64,000 bases of DNA. Origin: Cyclina sinensis (Eukaryota > Mollusca > Bivalvia > Venerida > Veneridae). The position numbers and the translations under genes are program-made. Below, piece after piece: positions 1-13,599 of the stretch. Positions within the stretch are counted from its first letter, which is position 1, and the number at the start of each line of letters is the position of its first letter. The DNA is taken from NCBI GenBank assembly GCA_012932295.1, contig JAAONU010000006.1, positions 17,376,904-17,440,903 on the forward strand. Reading direction: 5' to 3'. Under the pieces are notes generated by a model. That model worked only from the letters and a program-made list of their open reading frames with translations. It did not search any database and was not told the origin of the DNA.

Positions 1-571
1 GAGGGTTGTGCTAAAATTGACTTGTTAAGTCTGGTGTATCGTATCAAGCAATGACTGCTGCTTTTGAAGGTACGCTGTACAGTCGTTTGGAATACTGTAA
101 GTCTGAATGTATAGGTGCAAGTGAAAACTTGGATCGTGTAGACTATTTCAAATGGCGTATACTTAGTACTTGAATGAGCTGTATTGTTTAGGCTAACGAC
201 AATAGAACTGATGATAGAGTCCCAGTTATTACACTGAAACTTAAAACACGGTGCCAATTTTTCTGCATTCATCCGTCGAACACGTTCACAAGCACCAAAG
301 CAATGGTGAATGAAACTATGTTGTCGAAGTAGTAGTATTCTCTAACATGATCAATAATGTCCTGTGTTCCACCGTGTCTAGGCAGAGGTTAGTCATTGTA
401 GTGTTCTAAGACTGTTTTTGCAATTTGTCTTTGGCAGAACAAGTTGGTTCGAATCTTGCGAATGACTACAAGCTTTACGAGTTAACCGACTGTGGAACAA
501 GTACCATCGAGAATTACAGTCATTTTACTGAAGTAGAATTTTTCGAGCTAATTTCTGTGATTTTTTTATAG
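1..571 (+). other. Coding-like patches at the window edge, gene uncertain
   Basis: Two short stretches look coding in base use but have no recognised homology. Positions 21-173 are open and include MTAAFEGTLYSRLEYC and DRVDYFKWRILST before a stop. Positions 440-571, after a pyrimidine-rich stretch ending GGCAG, read QVGSNLANDYKLYELTDC and then about 25 more residues to TAG. They could be exons of a gene starting outside the window, a decayed duplicate, or chance. Confidence 0.15.
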
Positions 572-3300
572 TGTTCTTATGGTCAAATAGTCGATAATGG
601 GTCTTGACATGTTCTTTGTAACATGTATTAAGCACAGTTGCCTAGTGCTTAGTTAACTATGAATTGTTTTCATGGAAGTTCACTTTTGAAAGTTTTTTTT
701 TCTGCAATTCTGTTTTAGTTACCTCCCTTTTGAAAAGCATGTTTATTTTTTTTATATGCAAGTAAAGCTTAGGTCACGTAGTCAGAAGGAGTTAGCTGCT
801 GTACAGTTTGCCTAGGCTGCTATGGGATGGAATATGTTTCTGAACTCAGAGAAGCTGTACGGATATATTGGAGAGCATTTGCACTTGCAAACTTCTCATG
901 GTTGTCAGGTTTATATATTTATTGATTAGGTTTTACTAGGAAAGGTAATGCACGTGTATTTTTTGCATGGAACCATACAGTTTATATAGGGAAATAGTAT
1001 TGGAACATAGCGAAGTTATGTAGTTGCATACCTTGTGTTCTCACTAAGCGAATGAAGTGCATTGTTCTTATTTCATATGATTTTTCTGGTATGTTTTTTT
1101 TTCTTTTGATGTTGCTAAGTTAATGATGTCTACAGCTTTTATGATTTCAGAAATAATAACTGAACCCGTGGTTTCTGACTGTTTTAATTATCATATTGAT
1201 CTGCTCATATGTTGTTTATATGTAGACCTTGGTCTAAGCCTGATTTAAGACGGTCATGTGAGGCCACCATGCTAGTTTGAAATTTTCAGATTTCATTTTA
1301 CTCTTTAAATTTGTCAATATTGTGAAGGAGATCATAGGGTCCGACATAAAAGTTGAAGCAATTTTCTTTATAGTGCGGATAGTTATATATTTGGTGTCGA
1401 CCCTTGGCTCTCCTGAACTAAATTCGTTCAATTAGATTAGTTTGATTAAAATTTTGTAACAATGTTTCTTTTGTGGTCTTGTTTGTTTTCCGGTTTTTGT
1501 GTTGTAAACCATGAGACAAAATTAAAACATAATTTCTCGAGTTTATTCCCACTGACATATCATGAACGCTATGAGCATTAAAACACAACAATAGATCAAC
1601 CTTCAAAACTGAAGAGTACGTATTTGTTATCATGTAAACGAGTTATCGGTAGTCAGCTGTTCTAGGGTAAAATGTAGTACCGGGGTAACAGAGATAATGC
1701 TTAATTTTTAATTTACTCAAAATTCATAGAGGGTTAGCTACAATAAATACAACAGTTTGCATTTATACTAGAATTGTGCCCCTTTAACCTAAAACACTGA
1801 TAGTTATTCGTGTGAATTCCGTTTAGAAAGAGTTCTATGACACTTTTTAAAATGAGGCTTTAATTTCGAATGAACTACTTTGTAAACTGCACAAGAAAAG
1901 TTATTGTACCATTCCAATCTACGCCGAATATCTTCTGTGTTGTAGTATGGAAGAATAACTGTTGTTTCTGATTATTATCATTTAGCTAGAGTTGTCTCTC
2001 TTTACATCTATAAATGTCAGGGCATGTTGTCTTGGGGGAGAGGATGTGGTCCAGCCCTTCGTGGATTTAAGTATATAGTCTGGCTGCGGTCGAGGCCCTG
2101 GCTAACACGAAGGGTGTGGGCCAAAAGAGGAGCCCTTCTTGACCTTCTGTGGATTTTGTCTAACAAACAGTGACGACTGCTGGGGAAGGCACCAACAGCC
2201 ATTGTTAGCGCTAAACATCTGCCCTTTTCAAAGCACATCGTACCAGACAGCCCTTCTTAGGGTTACAGGGTCAGACACATTTTAGGTCTCGTTGACCGCA
2301 GTGGCTGACCTGCTTTTAGACTCAAAATTTATTTCTTTGGCTAGTACTGGCTAAAATTGCAGTCAGGTAAATTTCTGCCTTTACTCATTAAGGTATGATG
2401 GAAACATCCCGGGGACTATTCTAAGTGCTAGTGTAATTCAGTCATAGTAGCTGAGCGGGTGGATTTGGTCCCAATAAACTGAAAAACTTAACTGAAAACT
2501 GAACTATACTGAACTCTAATAAGCAGTCTATCAGTTGTAGTTGTATGAGTATGATGCAGTTCTATATATAAGCAGTTCTACTGTATACACATCTTGTGTA
2601 ATCACAGTGAATTCTAATTACGAGAGTATAACTTATATAAACCGACATAGTACAGTCTTGTTCTACTTTAAAGACAGTATGCTTCATGAATTGTGTCAAT
2701 GGCGTGTACTACATCTGTTACAGCTTACTAATCTATATTTTCTTCAATTGTTTTTTTTTTTCTGCCGAGTCAGATAGTTCGTTCCTCACAAACCAATTGA
2801 ATTTCACATTAAATATACATGTCAAGTTTTCTTATGTATGTCGTGCTCAATCTTTTCTTGAACTCAACCAATCTCCCACGCAGTGATCTCTCCTTACAGG
2901 ATTAGATCTCTGCCGTCACAACATTTTCGTCAAGATTTTTGAAGATATGATTTTTTTTTTCAATTTTGATTTTTAAAAAAAAAAAAGTAAACACGGTTTT
3001 GCTAATGTTTCAAGACTGTAAGGTGTTAGATGTGAAATCAAATAAAAAGTAATTTCGGAAACAAATATTATAAGAATAATTTTTAATATCGCACCGTTTA
3101 TTTCAAAACAATATGACCGCTTTGAAAAAGAAATCATTCAAGTCATCTACATATTCCAAGTAACCTGTTTGCCTCCACTGCTGTACTAAAGTTCATTTTT
3201 TAACAGAAATGAAATTTTGTCAATCATATCGGCAGACTTGACACCAGCGGTCAAATTATAGTGTCGCGGTTTATCACAGATGAAAAATTTTTCCAACGGT
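572..3300. other. Intergenic, no gene recognised
   Basis: AT-rich sequence with poly-T runs and no open frame with recognisable homology. A GC-richer patch at 2015-2290 holds a weak inverted pair (CAGCCCTTCGTG near 2053 against CACGAAGGGTGTGG near 2107) and may be part of an unidentified mobile element. Confidence 0.5.
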
Positions 3301-3424
3301 TTCTTTGGCGTATCCGCCGTCTTGACACAATTACGTGATAACACCATCATCACGTGATTCGTGTGAAGGCAGTGGTTACTGAGCGTAGCGTAACCGTTGC
3401 GCAGAGTTTGGAACTCAACAACAA

Positions 3425-3640
3425 TGGTAGGATACTACGTCATCGCGCACCTGTTTTATGCTGTCACGCGGACAATTTTTTGTCAACAATCCGTCGCTTG
3501 AAAGGTAAAATTGTCTTTTTCAATAAGAAATCTGTAGAGTTACAAAAAATCATGTGGTGCACCGAAGATTGGCTGGTGTGATTTGTATTTACGTAAAGAA
3601 TTTTTATAATGTAAAATTCTAGTTTAGGTCTGAAAACGGA
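3425..3640 (+). repeat. Dispersed repeat, copy 1 (inverted partner at 13.4-13.6 kb)
   Basis: About 215 bases match the reverse complement of 13370-13590 at high identity, for example GGATACTACGTCATCGCGCA and GAATTTTTATAATGTAAAAT. Just downstream, 3627-3690 forms a short hairpin (GAAAACGGATGAAAGTTTTT against AAAAACTTTCACCCGTTTTC). A non-autonomous DNA transposon is the likeliest identity. Confidence 0.7.
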
Positions 3641-4867
3641 TGAAAGTTTTTTTTTCTGAATGCATGCTGAAAAAACTTTCACCCGTTTTCATTCACTTTA
3701 AGGCAAAATCAAGGTTTTCGTGTCATAAATAATCTTCGCCCTCACTTAAAAAGTGAAGAGTATGTAGCATTGCTACTGTTCGTCCTCCGTCTGTACGGGT
3801 CCTATAATTTTTGTTAAATAAATAATTGTCGAACGCTTAGGACTATACAGGTCGATTTTAAGCATCCTACGTTAAAGGTCATGGCTCTTTAATAGTTCAA
3901 CAAAACATATTATTGGTATATTGTTGTAGTGCTTCTGTCACAGGGGCAAGTAGTCGGGACATGCGTGTGTTCTGAACAAATTTCTATTTTGATTTACATG
4001 ATTGACATTGTCAATTTTCTGTTAATTGCGTTGCCACGTTTATGTGTTTATGTGTCTATCATTCTGGAAATTTTGTTTCCGTCTCATTTACTCAGTTTAT
4101 AATGGTTTGATACTTCTTTTAATGTTTATAATTAATTGTTACAATTTGCATCATCAATAATAAAGCACACGTACCAAATATAATGTTATCAAATAATGTT
4201 TGTATCGACAACATAAAGATTCAGATGGAGATGTCTATGGAGGTTTGTCTAAATATTCTATACAGAATCTCTGAAGACGAGATAGTGTAAAACAGTTTGT
4301 CTTGATGTTTCAGGCCTGTGAGCGTTTACATATACTTTTGCACCTACACTGTTTTAGTTGAATTAAATTGTTCCTGCATTAATGATGTTCACGACAAAGT
4401 CATGCACTAGGAGTGGGAAGATATACACCAGACAATGCAGCGATTGGGAAAATTGAATGGAAACCATTAAACGTTAGACTTTAGAGACCTGTTTCTAGAT
4501 AATATTTCAGAGTCTAGAAAATATTTCAGACTAATGGATATGCCAACTGCAATAATGATATAAATATATTTTATTCATAGTCAAAAGATGCAAAATTCAA
4601 AACTAAAACAAAATAAAATAATTAACAAACAAATATTAACAAACAACAAACATAAAACTTGTAGTTTCTTTGATAGTATCTAAATTGTTTGATTGTTGAA
4701 AAGGGGAAATAGAAAGATACGTTAGAAAGAAATCTAGCAGTCAGTGGAATTGATGGAAACCAGCAGTTACAGATTGTTTAGACTTCGGTGAGGAAAAATG
4801 TCCTAGCTTCAATTTATCATTTTCATACAAGTTTGCTTACAATACATTAAAATGTGGTGTAGCACCC

Positions 4868-6040
4868 ATAGGGGTAGAGAAGGAAAATATCAGATATCAT
4901 AGGACTAGAGAAGGAAAATATCAGATATCATAAGGGTAGAGAAGGAAAATATCAGATATCATAAGGTTAAATAAGAAAAATATCATATATCTTAGGGGTA
5001 GAGAAGGAAGATATCAGATATCATAGGACGAGAGAAGGAAAATATCAGATATCATAAGGATATAAAAGGAAAATATCAGATATCATAGGTTAGAGAAGGG
5101 AAATATCATATATCATGGGGGTAGAGAAGGAAGATATCAGATATCATAGGGGTAGAGAAGGAAGATATCATATATCATAGGGGTAGAGAAGGAAGATATC
5201 AGATATCATAGGACGAGAGAAGGAAAATATCAGATATCATAGGTGTAGAGAAGGAAGATATCAGATATCATAGGGGTAGAGAGGGAAGATATCAGATATC
5301 ATAAGGATAGAGAAGGAAGATATCATATATCATAGGGGTAGAGAAGGAAGATATCAGATATCATAGGACTGGAGAAGGAAATATCAGATATCATAAGGTT
5401 AGAGAAGGAATATATCAGATATCATAGGGATAGATAAGGAAAATATCAGATATCATAGGGGTAGAGAAGGAATATATCAGATATCATAGGGGTAGAGAAG
5501 GAAGATATCAGATATCATAAGGTTAGATATGGAATATATCAGATATCAAAGGGGTAGAGGGGGAAGATAGCAGATATCATGAGGTTAGAGAAAGAAAATA
5601 TCAGATATCATAGGGGAAGAGAAGGAAGATATCAGATATCATAGGGATAGAGAAGGAAAATATCGGTTATCATAGGGGTAGAGAAGGATTATATCAGATA
5701 CCATAGGGGTAGAGAAGGAAGATAATCAGATATCATAAGGTTAGAGAAGGAAGATATCATATATCATAGGGGCAGAGAAGGAAGATATCAGATATCATAG
5801 GACTAGAGAAGGAAAATATCAGATATCAATAGGGTAGAGAAGGAAAATATCAGATATCATAAGGTTAGAGAAGGGAGATATCATATATCATAGGGGTAGA
5901 GAAGGAAGATATCAGATATCATAAGGGTAGAGAAGGAACATATCAGATATCATAGGGGTAGAGATGGAAGATATCAGATATCATAAGGGTAGAGAAGGAA
6001 GATATCAGATATCATAAGGGTAGAGAAGGAAGATATCAGA
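4868..6040 (+). repeat. 31-bp minisatellite, about 38 copies
   Basis: Head-to-tail units of roughly 31 bases with consensus pieces ATAGGGGTAGAGAAGGAAGA and TATCAGATATC. Most units hold GATATCAGATATC, a near-palindrome. Units differ by substitutions (GGTTAG, GACTAG or GGGTAG). No coding potential. Confidence 0.95.
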
Positions 6041-6170
6041 ATTGATAGGACTGTATGTACATTGATAGGACTGTATGCACATTGATAGGACTTTATGTAC
6101 ATTGATAGGACTGTATGTACATGGATAGGACTGTATGTACATTGCTAGGTCTGTATGTACATTGATAGGA
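6041..6170 (+). repeat. 20-bp tandem array, six full units plus a partial
   Basis: Units of ATTGATAGGACTGTATGTAC follow the 31-bp array without a gap. The shared ATAGGACT suggests it arose from a variant 31-bp unit. Confidence 0.93.
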
Positions 6171-8590
6171 TTTTGACAAGGTTTCTACTTCTTATTCTTC
6201 TACAATTTTAACCCGTTTGGAGCAGAACGTTTGTGTGTGTCTTTGCCACAATATCTTATAATACATTTTTACCATAGTTGTTTCATCTCTGAATGGTCGT
6301 CAGTTATGGGAACAGAGGTCAGTTATGTAATAAATTACTGCTTGCATCAGGAATGTTATGTAAAATTCTTTTGATAATTATGATAACTTGCCTCATAGCT
6401 GAGCTGAAATAACAGATGCTAGCTGTCAAATGTAGTGCAAGATCGTTTGAAACTTTTCGATTGTACTAAAAGGTGGCCCATTTCGAGTTCCTGTCATGAA
6501 TAACACGTAATTGCTCACTGCATGTTCTGTCCCTTTCGAAGTTTTTATAAAGATGCGTTTAATTATCCATTCACAGTTAGGGCTCTGATTAATCTCTTGA
6601 GGCTACTTGTTCAATTTCAAGTGAAATTTTTGATTTCTTTATTGAGTGTCTCTATTTAGCATTTTAGTTAATCAGACTTGCTCGTTGACGTTTGCAAGGA
6701 ATATTTGAGTTTCATAGAGATCCATGAAGGTCAGAAAAGTATGTCCTTGGTTTCTGTTTACAACACTGACCAAATGAACGTCAAGATAGCTTTTGCAGAC
6801 CTTACAGTCAACAAAGATAAGACGCAAGCAACAGCAGTAACTGTGTAGAAACCTCTAACTTTTACTATGTTTTGTCATGGATAGGAGCTTTTACGGACGT
6901 GTGGTTATTTTTCTTGGAATAATTATTTGCTTATATTTGTCTTATATTTCTTTTCTTTTTTATCATTGTTTAAATAATACATGAAGAATTCACGTATTGT
7001 ATATACCGTATAATCGAACGCAATCTTGCTGATTTAAATTTGCAACATTAGTCACTAACGGTTAAACTCTTACACTGATGAGAAATTCATCGACCTGAAT
7101 CGACACAACATTCATCACACATGAACCATCTGTTTCGTAAGCACATTCAGAAAATACGTTAATTTAGACTCGTGTGAAAATTGAAGTCTTTTAAACTTAA
7201 AGCTGTTCTCACTTTTTACAAGCAGACTCCTTAAAATATGTGCGAAAACTACATCAGCCATTTGACGCCATTTCAGTCCAAATGAGCACTTAGCGCTCAT
7301 CTTAATATATAAGCATTGTATATATATTTATATGACCCTCTTGTTTAAAATTAAACATACAAAGGATGTGTGTGTGTGTGTGTGTGTGTGTGGAAAAGAA
7401 GCTCCGCCCATAGGGACCATGCTTTCACACGGAAAAAAATAATTTCCCTATCTATATAGAGGGTTTCAAAAGGAATATCATGGCATAATTATTTTTTTAA
7501 AAGGTCAAGGGGGTGCTGAGGAGAAAAGCTTTGAAACCCTTTGGTTGAGCCAGAGCTCTGCATGGAACTATTCCACAAATCTGAAATATGGGCAATGAAA
7601 GGAACATTCTGGTAAACACATGTTGAAAGAGGTCCAGTGAATTTGAGGAAATGCTGTTTTAATGCAATTTTTGACAGACTGCGACGGACGCCTTGAGCTT
7701 ATCGGTACATATCAGCTAAATTATCTCGTATCATAATAGTAATAAATATAATAACCACATATTTCTCATTGTTTTTCATTCCCAATATTTATCATCAGAA
7801 TTGTTCCTTTCAAAAATTCTTCTCTTCGCTGTGAGTTTTTTTTCCACCAAAATGATTTATCACACAACTTTCGCATCAGAACTGTTCATTTCTTCGACGA
7901 GAAAGGTGTTTTTCAGCGCACATCTCTAACTTCTGTTAAGCCAGCCATAAGTTCATTCAAAGGAGAATACAGATTCAACTTTTTGAAGAAAACAACAACA
8001 ACAACAACAAAAATAGAAACCTCCTTAAATTATAATTACGTCGTTCTGTCATCAGATAACAAAATACTATTGGGGTACTTACAAGTTTTGATAACATTTT
8101 AAAAACAAGTTGGCTGCTTTAAAAAAGCATCCAGTGGGTTATGCCAAATCAGTGAGTTTTACATGTGATCACACCTTGATGCAATATTTCTTGCAATATT
8201 GATAGCTGTCTTCTTGCTTTAATGTTTAGTAACTGTTGTCAGTGTGTAAACAAACCAAGTATTTTATTACAATATTTAGTATTATTAGTATTATAAGTAT
8301 TTGTTTATGTTTAGACTCATTTATTTTACATCGATTACGATACTTCTTACAAGATTCATCACGCTCGATGACAAACACAGGATGTAATGAATACACAATA
8401 AAATATAACCTTAGAGAGCTCAACTACGATCACCTATTTTAGAAATAATTAAAGAATCGTAAATAGAACTAAAAAGGGAAAATATTCAAAAGAGAACAAC
8501 ATAACAATTTTATATTTTATAAGACTTACATTTCCAGTATACATTGTACTTACATACACATTTGAAATAAAACCATTACATTTTTGTAGT
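6171..8590. other. Intergenic, simple repeats only
   Basis: No gene recognised. Contains a (TG)13 microsatellite at 7367-7392 and a CAA-rich run near 7990-8010. Confidence 0.5.
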
Positions 8591-8599
8591 CACATTTCA

Positions 8600-9360
8600 A
8601 CATGATTTATATGATTTTGGTAAATGTTTACTATATGGTGCTCCAAACCAAAAATCTAAGCTCTAGGTCTTGTGGTTTCAGAGATGGAGATTTTGAAAGA
8701 TTTTCTTTTATAACTCTTTGTTAAAATCAAGTGATTTCGGCTTGGACGGGGACAATGTTGACCTAGTGGCAATGATTTGTACAGACTTAGTAGAGTTCTA
8801 ATAGACAATGGTGCGCACAAAGTATCTAACATTAATGCCTAATGGTTTCTGACAAGTACATTTTTAACGTTTTTCTTGTACAAGTGTATGTAAAATTAAG
8901 TGACCCCTGGCCAGTTTAACCCAAGAGACATAATTTATAGGATTTTGGTAGAGGTCCACTAGATAACGCTACAAACCAAATATGAAAGCTCTAGGCCTTG
9001 CGATTTTAGGAAAGATTTTTAAAACTATTTTCCTCCATAACTCTATGTAAAATCAAGTGAGCTCTGGGGCGTGTTCATAATTTGTGCAAACTTGGTAGAA
9101 GTCCACTAGACAATGGTACACACCAAACATCTAACTGTAAGCCTTATTGTTTCTGATAAGTAGTTTTTAAAGTTTTTCCTATACAAGTCTATATAAAATC
9201 AAGTGACCCCTTGGGTGTGACTAATTCTGACCACAGAGCAACTGAGTCATGATTTATATGATTTTGGTAGAGATCTTCTACATGATACTATAAATCAAAT
9301 ACCTAAGCTCTATGCCTTGTGGTTTCAGACAAAAAGATTTTAAACGCTTTTTCTTTCAGT
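8600..9360 (+). repeat. Diverged tandem-core element, units of about 160/320 bases
   Basis: GATTTTGGTA recurs at 8612, 8941 and 9259, and 'AAGCTCTAGGYCTTGTGGTTTC' and 'AAAATCAAGTGA' blocks recur with it. The layout (tandem core of about 160-base units) resembles the bivalve dispersed elements at 30.8-33.0 kb. The overlapping open frames at 9303-9611 on both strands show no homology and are not called. Confidence 0.6.
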
Positions 9361-9610
9361 TGCCATGGAAAACAGGGTTCTACATTGAATTCCATTTTTT
9401 CTACATTTTGAAAGGGAACCATACAATGATCATTTCTGTAAAGTTTAATTGGAACAGACCCATTGGTATAGTAAGAGACGGACAAAAGAGCATCCTAAAA
9501 GCTCCACATGACGTTCGGTCAAAGGAGGCTAAAAATATTTGCAGGAACAATCCATCTGGAGCTTTTATCTTATTTCTAAAATTAAATTCAAAGCTTTCCA
9601 ACTTGGGTTA

Positions 9611-12600
9611 ACAATTCAGTTGTCAACATTTTCAAAGCCTTTATTATTTATATTTTTGATAGTAAACGTGCAACCATCAAATCAATAGTCCTAGTCATTA
9701 ACGGCAATGATTCACCAATGTTGTTTTACAAGTGGCTGAACACATTTTGAACAATTCATTATTTTAGATGATAAATTATTTTGCCATCCATCATCTTTTT
9801 CAACTCTGTACCAGGTATGCAATACATTCTACAGTCAAAAATGTTATGCGTAAACCGTCAAAAAAAAATCATCTGTCGTAAGTTAAAAAGCATTGGGTAC
9901 CATTAACACTTGTCGACGAAACCAAAAGAAACTAGTCGCGTTTGTTCCGGAATGTTTGCTGAAAAGGGAAAACAAAAATACCTTTCAACAGATCTTTTTT
10001 CATAATAAATCAACAACTGCAGTTTAACGATAGTAGTTTAAACAAATTGTCTTCAATTAATTTTACCAGTGTAAGTAACTAAACGTGACGAAAGCACATC
10101 AGATTGTCAGATGTTGCACCACATATATTGATTTACATTGTTCCTTTATTAAGCCACGCTGAACACTAGAAATCAAACTGTATTTACAAAATGACGTGTA
10201 TCACCAAGCATCTATTCAAATGCAGCTGTCAGATTCAACAATATTTCTATCTCTTTAGTTTTGAGAATAGTTTCTTTTTTAAAGTAATAAAGAAATAAAA
10301 CCTAACAAGTTGTAAACATGCCGATGATTGCTGTCCGTTATCAAAAGCAACAAGAACAACAAAAACAACAAACAAAAAACAAACATAACAACAACAACAA
10401 CAAACGAACAAAACTACAGCAAAAACACATACATAAATTAAATACAATTAAATTATAGCCAAAAATATCTTATAGTTTTAGGAAAATGACATTAAATGTT
10501 CCATAGAATATTTGAAAAAAAATCAAAGAAAATTTTAGACTGCTCAACCCATTATGGCGTAATTCAGTTCCCGATAAAACCTTCTTTTAATGAGCATTAT
10601 GTAGCACATACTCTATGTATAAAAACATGTTTGCAAATACAACAATTAAAATGTTCATTAATTTCGCCATGTTCCATTCAAAACACTACACGAACATGTA
10701 TACAGAGATACTGCAATCAGAACAATTGACAATGTAGTATGGAAAATTCTGAGGTCACACATGGTCACAGAACACCAAACTGGACGAAGACAGTTTCTTT
10801 ATTGATGGCATGGTCTTGTCGAAGTGTGCGGAGCCAGTTAATAAGCGGAGAAAATGTGTCTTGATTCAGGCATAAATACTTATTTTGGAAAGCAAAGATA
10901 TTTATTTTTGAAAATACATTGTGATAACTAATATCAGCTGCTTGCTTAAATCATGGCCATCACTTTAATATTGGGTGGAATTAATAAAATCAAGCAACTA
11001 ATAATAGCATCAAAAAGTGGGAAAAACAATGGCTGACCCTTTCCCAGACAACTGTGAATCAAAGATTGTAATCAAAATATAAACCATGTTTTTTTCGAAT
11101 ACAGTTGTCAACTGTGTCTGGATATAAACTTGGATAAATAAAAATATACGGAATAGTATGTATGAATAACTGTTTTCAAATTTTATTATTAGCGAGAACT
11201 ATTTATTAGTGTATTTATTATATTTGATTGCTATTAATATGACACAGGGATCGCTACTGACCACCTCCCTGAGTAGCTTTTTTGATAAGATTAATGTAGG
11301 GAATATTTTAAAATCTAACAAGATCACGTGCTTTGGGATTGAGTAGTATTGTTTTGTTGACTTTAATAAAGTAGCTTGACTTTTATTTTTCTTACATGTA
11401 CAATCTTAAACTATGTAACTCTTTTGCTGGAAAATTAAATTAAGATTAGTGTTTGTAAGTAATTTTGATGAAATTAGCATGGCTGTAGTATTATTAAACT
11501 TTTTAGACAGTTTAATGTTATTTCGCATCATTGCTCCAAGGAATTAGCATTTAGTCAAATAAATATATCGTTATATGTGCATGTCATTAAATGTTTTCAC
11601 TAGTATTTAAAAAAATAAATCGGCTTCAGCCCGCTATATGTCTGAGGCTGACTGGTCGGTCACTATAAGGCCAGAAGGCCCTCAATGGTGTGAACTATTA
11701 CTGAAATAGCAAAGTCTGGTTAATCTCCAAAAGTTTTGCGGGGAAAACAACATTAAAATCAATGGCTACAGAAATAATTGTGTCTTGCAAAATATTACTT
11801 ATTACTTATTAGCATATTGCATAGAATAATTCTATTTTACGGTTGTCTAACCGTCTAACGCTTGTTTCCAAAGCACTGTTTTTCTTTTAGCTTTAATGAA
11901 ATTAAAGCACTAAATAACATGTAGCTAAAAGTCAACACATTTTGGAATGACGTATGAGCTTCCTTCTGTTATAAGCACATTTGATTTGATAAGGTATCTG
12001 CAAAGTCTGTTAAGATGGTCTTGGCTTGAGGCTGAACAACTGTACCTATCTTGCTCTTGGCAATACTTATCTGTCGGTACTCATCAATAATACAAAGTCA
12101 CCGTTATTTGTTATACATATGTTGCCATTTGCGTGACTCTCACGTGCGATACTATCTCAGTTTACAACGTACAAAGTATCTTGTTTATTGCGTTTATTCT
12201 AGTTGTATGCGACAATCCCCTTTGAACGAAGAGAATAAACTAAAATCTTTACCTACAAACTTAATGATAAATGTGTCCATTATTCGAACTTTCTTTAAAA
12301 TATTGGTACATTTACAGTTGTTCTATTCTTGTCATACTGGTTTTCCTACTGCTTACCATAAATATGTCATCGATCCTTTTTTATCAAATGGGAAAATGTT
12401 TTTATGGGTTCTCGTTTGTGCAAAAATGTACAATGTAAAGAAATTTCTTTTTTAAAGGTTTATTGCTTTTACAAGTTATCTATTTATCCATTTAATTAAT
12501 TTATCTTAATCTCCTTCATACATATATCAAATATTATTTAAATATATATAGATACGTGCAAATGTTCATTTTAATGAGGATAATTTGAGTCTATATGTTT

Positions 12601-13369
12601 ACTCACGAAGGAGGGTTCACACGGTATGTTTTAGAAGATATGTTTTGAACATATCTGTTAAACATACCGTGTAGTAATTGTCTGTAGACATGATACATTG
12701 CTATTGTTGTTATCTATTTGAAAACTGTAATAAGATTCTACTAGTCAAACTTAATTACTTAGAATAACTGTGACTGAAAACAACAAAAACACAACAGCAA
12801 GAACAAATAAAAGCTTATAAAAGAACATTTTACTCTGTACCTTGTTCTTTTTATGGCATGTATATTCAATAGATTGTTATCGAGTTCCAGCTGAAGAAAA
12901 ATATGAAACAATTACTGTATCATTATGTTTTTTATACATATAAATTGAATTCGCCGTCATCTGTATTGATAGTTGTTATTCACTTTTGATGTACACCTGG
13001 ACCAGGTAACAAACAAGTTCTTATAATTCATTTGGATACTTAAAAGATAGTTCTTTACATTTTACTCAATTTAAAGTTCAGGTAAGATTTTTTTTCTTTT
13101 GAAGTTTAGCACTGTCTAATGAGCATGATCTAATGATTACTTAATCTAGTGTAACATGTCCGCGTATTGTATTTATATCAGAACAACTTTGCGATACTCC
13201 TCCATTCTTTTTCATCATTATCTGCTTTTAACGATACATGTTCTTCACTAATTGCTTGTCTTTTATCATTTTTTTTTATTTTATTCTTATTATAAATATG
13301 AGGCGCACAGTAGAAAGGTAATACACAATCATTCATTAACAATGAATTAAAATTACAGAGAAAAACTTG
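9611..13369. other. Intergenic, no gene recognised
   Basis: AT-rich. Includes a CAA-rich run at 10345-10410 and a hairpin at 12619-12672. A 134-codon open frame at 12051-12455 has no recognisable motif and a composition typical of chance frames in AT-rich DNA. Confidence 0.5.
12619..12672. repeat. 54-bp hairpin
   Basis: ACACGGTATGTTTTA pairs with TAAACATACCGTGT (one bulge) and AGATATGTT with AACATATCT, leaving a loop of a few bases. It may be a remnant of a very short MITE. Confidence 0.7.
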
Positions 13370-13590
13370 CACCCGTTTTCAGACCTATACTAGAATTTTA
13401 CATTATAAAAATTCTTTTCGTAAATACAAAGCTCACCAGCCAATTCTTGTTGCACACCATGATTTTTTGCAACTCTACAGATTTCTTATTGAAAAGGACC
13501 ATTTTACCTTTCAAGCGACGGATTGTTGACAAAAAAGGTCCGCGAGAGAGCATAAAACAGGTGCGCGATGACGTAGTATCCTACTATTGC
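13370..13590 (-). repeat. Dispersed repeat, copy 2 (inverted relative to 3425-3640)
   Basis: Reverse complement of the copy at 3.4 kb with scattered substitutions and small indels. The shared block includes TGCGCGATGACGTAGTATCC. The two copies are 10 kb apart in inverted orientation. Confidence 0.7.
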
Positions 13591-13599
13591 ATTTCCGCT

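Noticed and set aside
440..470. tRNA B box (GGTTCGAATCTTGC) on the + strand
   Set aside because: No A box at the right distance and no cloverleaf; the same bases read as part of a possible exon.
12051..12455. 134-codon open frame
   Set aside because: No homology, no splice context, and a composition expected of a chance frame in AT-rich DNA.
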